From Gordionus sp. m RMFG-2023 (Eukaryota > Nematomorpha > Gordioida > Chordodea > Parachordodidae), in NCBI RefSeq assembly GCF_954871325.1, contig NC_088777.1:6735366-6799365 (forward strand): 64,000 nucleotides of DNA, read 5' to 3'. The translations under genes and the position numbers were made by a program. Numbering within the stretch: the stretch's first letter is position 1; every line of letters begins with the position of its first letter. Below are positions 62,205 to 64,000 of the stretch, piece after piece. Under the pieces are notes generated by a model that saw only the letters and a program-made list of their open reading frames with translations, made no database searches and was not told the origin of the DNA.

Positions 62205-64000
62205 ATGCTATTAAATTCTATTGTATTTATATATTTATTAACATTGCTTGATTCCGTTCTTGGTTATGGACCTCCAAGTAAAAACTATAGATATTAAGTT
62301 ATAAGAACCAGAACCCATTTTTAAATGTCGTGGAACCTTTTTACATAATTGCAGGCAACTTATGCATATCCTTGCCTGAGAATTATATTATTCTATCTTT
62401 TTGTAAATTTGAAAAGCAATTTTAAAAATTAGAGTTTCTATTTTTAGTAGGATGGTTAACCATATTGGCTGGCTATCATTTGACTTATTTTATTAAATTT
62501 TTTGGATATTTTTGTTAATAGAATAGTATAATTATAAAAAATTGATTTGTGAATAACCTGATTCTCGGGTGACGATATGTCGTATTGGGATGTGGATGGG
62601 ATTTTTTTCCCTAAGAATTACATATCCACTATTTAATTCATGTGGGAGTCCCAAAAGTTTATATCATTAACTAAGGGTCATTTTTAAAATTTAAAAATCT
62701 GATTTCACTGGACCTATGAATTTCAGAATTTTCGCCATAAAAATTTGTGTAGTGTTGTAACGGCTCGATTTGAGCCGATTTTTATTAACGGCTAACCAGA
62801 AAAATATTACACAAGCATGAAGAATTTATTTAGGTTTAGGCAATATTGTTCAGGCTAAATTAATGAGTTTATAAAAATTGGCTCAAATTGAGCCTTTTAA
62901 CAACACTATGAAAAATCTATATAAAATCATTAAATAAGTTTGGGCTGTTTAATTTCTATTATCTTAAAAATTATGGATTACGTGATATTTTTTAAACATT
63001 TAATACTATTTTATTTAGTTTCATGTCCTCCTGGGTGGGTGTTGCTACCAAACAGTTATACTTGCTATAAATTTATAGCACAACCATCCACTTGGTATAA
63101 CGCAAAAGGTTACTGTTCGTCTTATAAAAATTCCGCTTTAGTCATAATTGATAATGGTCCGGAACTAGTAAAAAAAAATATATTTAATAACAAAATAATT
63201 TAGGTTCATGTGTATATATATAATTTAATATCATTTTATGAATAAACAAGGAATTAGTCTCTCAAATTTCCCAAGGAACTGACATATGGGTTGGAGATGA
63301 AATTAGGTTTAAATAATATTTTGTTTAAAAAATATTTTATTTTATTTAGTTATCCTAGCCATTCATGCTTAAAACACCATGGGCCAAGTTTAGTTATTGA
63401 ATCTTGTTACACCTTACTACCCTACGTGTGCGAACTTGATATAAGTATAGATTATATAGATAATTTTGTTTTATTTATCATATTAATTTTTATATAGGTC
63501 CCAACCCTTGTCCTATCTTATACCCATATGATCCTATTCAACGTTTTTATTACCCTCACCCAGCTTTGCCTTATAAGTTCATTCAATGTTCCTTGACTAG
63601 TATTAACTACGTAATGCTATGTGCTAAAGGAACAATATGGGATCAACGTTTATTGACTTGCATAAGATCCTCTATTTATCCTTCCAAAAAGAAAAGAAAT
63701 ACAGGATTCCGCATATCAAGAGGAGTTGACCACAATGCTCCCATTGCCTATAGGAATGACTATGGCGACGATTTATCTAGTTATTCCCCTATTCCAGATG
63801 ATGATGACTATAATGATGTATCAAGCTACAAACCCAAAATTAAGGTAATATCCTATGATGAGTCTAGTCCATTTTACAGAACCGATTATGCAATAAAGGC
63901 ACCAAAGAATTATAAAGATCCTCATTCAAAAGATAGATCATCTTCTGGATATCAAAGTAACTCTTATTCAAAACTTTCTATTCCAGTTCCTAATCGTTAT
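62205..64000 (+). CDS. Secreted C-type lectin + CBM14-like protein, copy 2 (runs off the right edge)
   Basis: Exons 62205-62277, 63019-63167, 63251-63306, 63350-63444, 63498 to the edge. Junction phases (1, 0, 2, 1) are identical to copy 1, and the exon-1 ends match (GPPS against PPPS), so this is a tandem duplicate. Signal peptide: LLNSIVFIYLLTLLDSVLG. Lectin domain: SCPPGWVLLPNSYTCY, YCS, IWVGDEI, HSC, ESC and PYVCELDIS, with all six cysteines kept. CBM14-like domain: FYYPHPALPYKFIQC, LCAKGTIWD and TC; the second cysteine is again absent. The basic cluster is KKKR. The tail is Tyr/Ser/Asp-rich and differs from copy 1, so it evolves fast. The frame is open to the last base; the stop lies outside. 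Intron 1 holds a MITE. Confidence 0.85.
62760..62908. mobile_element. MITE family A, copy 6, in lectin copy 2 intron 1
   Basis: Starts TA-GTGTTGTAACGGCTCG and ends GAGCCTTTTAACAACAC-TA; interior shortened relative to the other copies. Confidence 0.65.

Overview
The window is AT-rich eukaryotic DNA. Its short, well-punctuated exons lie in a sea of introns and DNA transposons. An EBF/COE transcription factor, a GLMP-type lysosomal membrane protein and secreted C-type lectin/chitin-binding proteins make it an animal, almost certainly an invertebrate; the sequence alone does not support a closer placement. Introns range from 40 nt to several kb. Donors are often GTTTAA, GTTAAT or GTAAAT rather than GTAAGT. 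Most genes had to be assembled exon by exon from translated similarity and phase agreement, because single open frames rarely exceed 100 codons.

Layout. 0-1.4 kb: a small MADF-domain gene (minus strand) beside a decayed hAT transposase. 2.6-6.7 kb: the last three exons of COX15 (haem A synthase, plus strand); the final intron holds a composite hAT element. 6.7-26.7 kb: mostly repeats and AT-rich spacer, with a possible three-exon small gene (8.2-13.7 kb) and one hydrophobic orphan exon (14.6 kb). 26.7-40.4 kb: a 12-exon EBF/COE gene covering the DNA-binding domain, zinc knuckle, IPT domain and HLH helix, with a long low-complexity tail. Its introns contain a hAT element with a perfect 8-bp target duplication, a large foldback element, a tRNA-like Pol III unit and a retroelement gag fossil. 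43-44 kb: orphan exons on both strands. 45.6-51.6 kb: GLMP, seven exons including a 40-nt intron. 55.1-57.1 kb and 62.2 kb to the right edge: two tandem paralogues encoding signal peptide, short C-type lectin domain, a CBM14-like domain, a basic RKKR/KKKR site and a Tyr/Pro-rich tail. The second runs off the window.

The genes do not form one pathway. COX15 is mitochondrial, EBF nuclear, GLMP lysosomal, and the lectin pair extracellular. The most novel material is the lectin/CBM14 pair. They share exon phases, they lack the cysteine that normally pairs with the last cysteine of a CBM14 fold, and the first has a Tyr-Lys-Pro tail resembling cross-linkable structural or adhesive proteins. Second in interest is the set of mobile elements: a TA-flanked MITE family with at least six copies, and several hAT-like families, each with its own array of short subterminal motifs.
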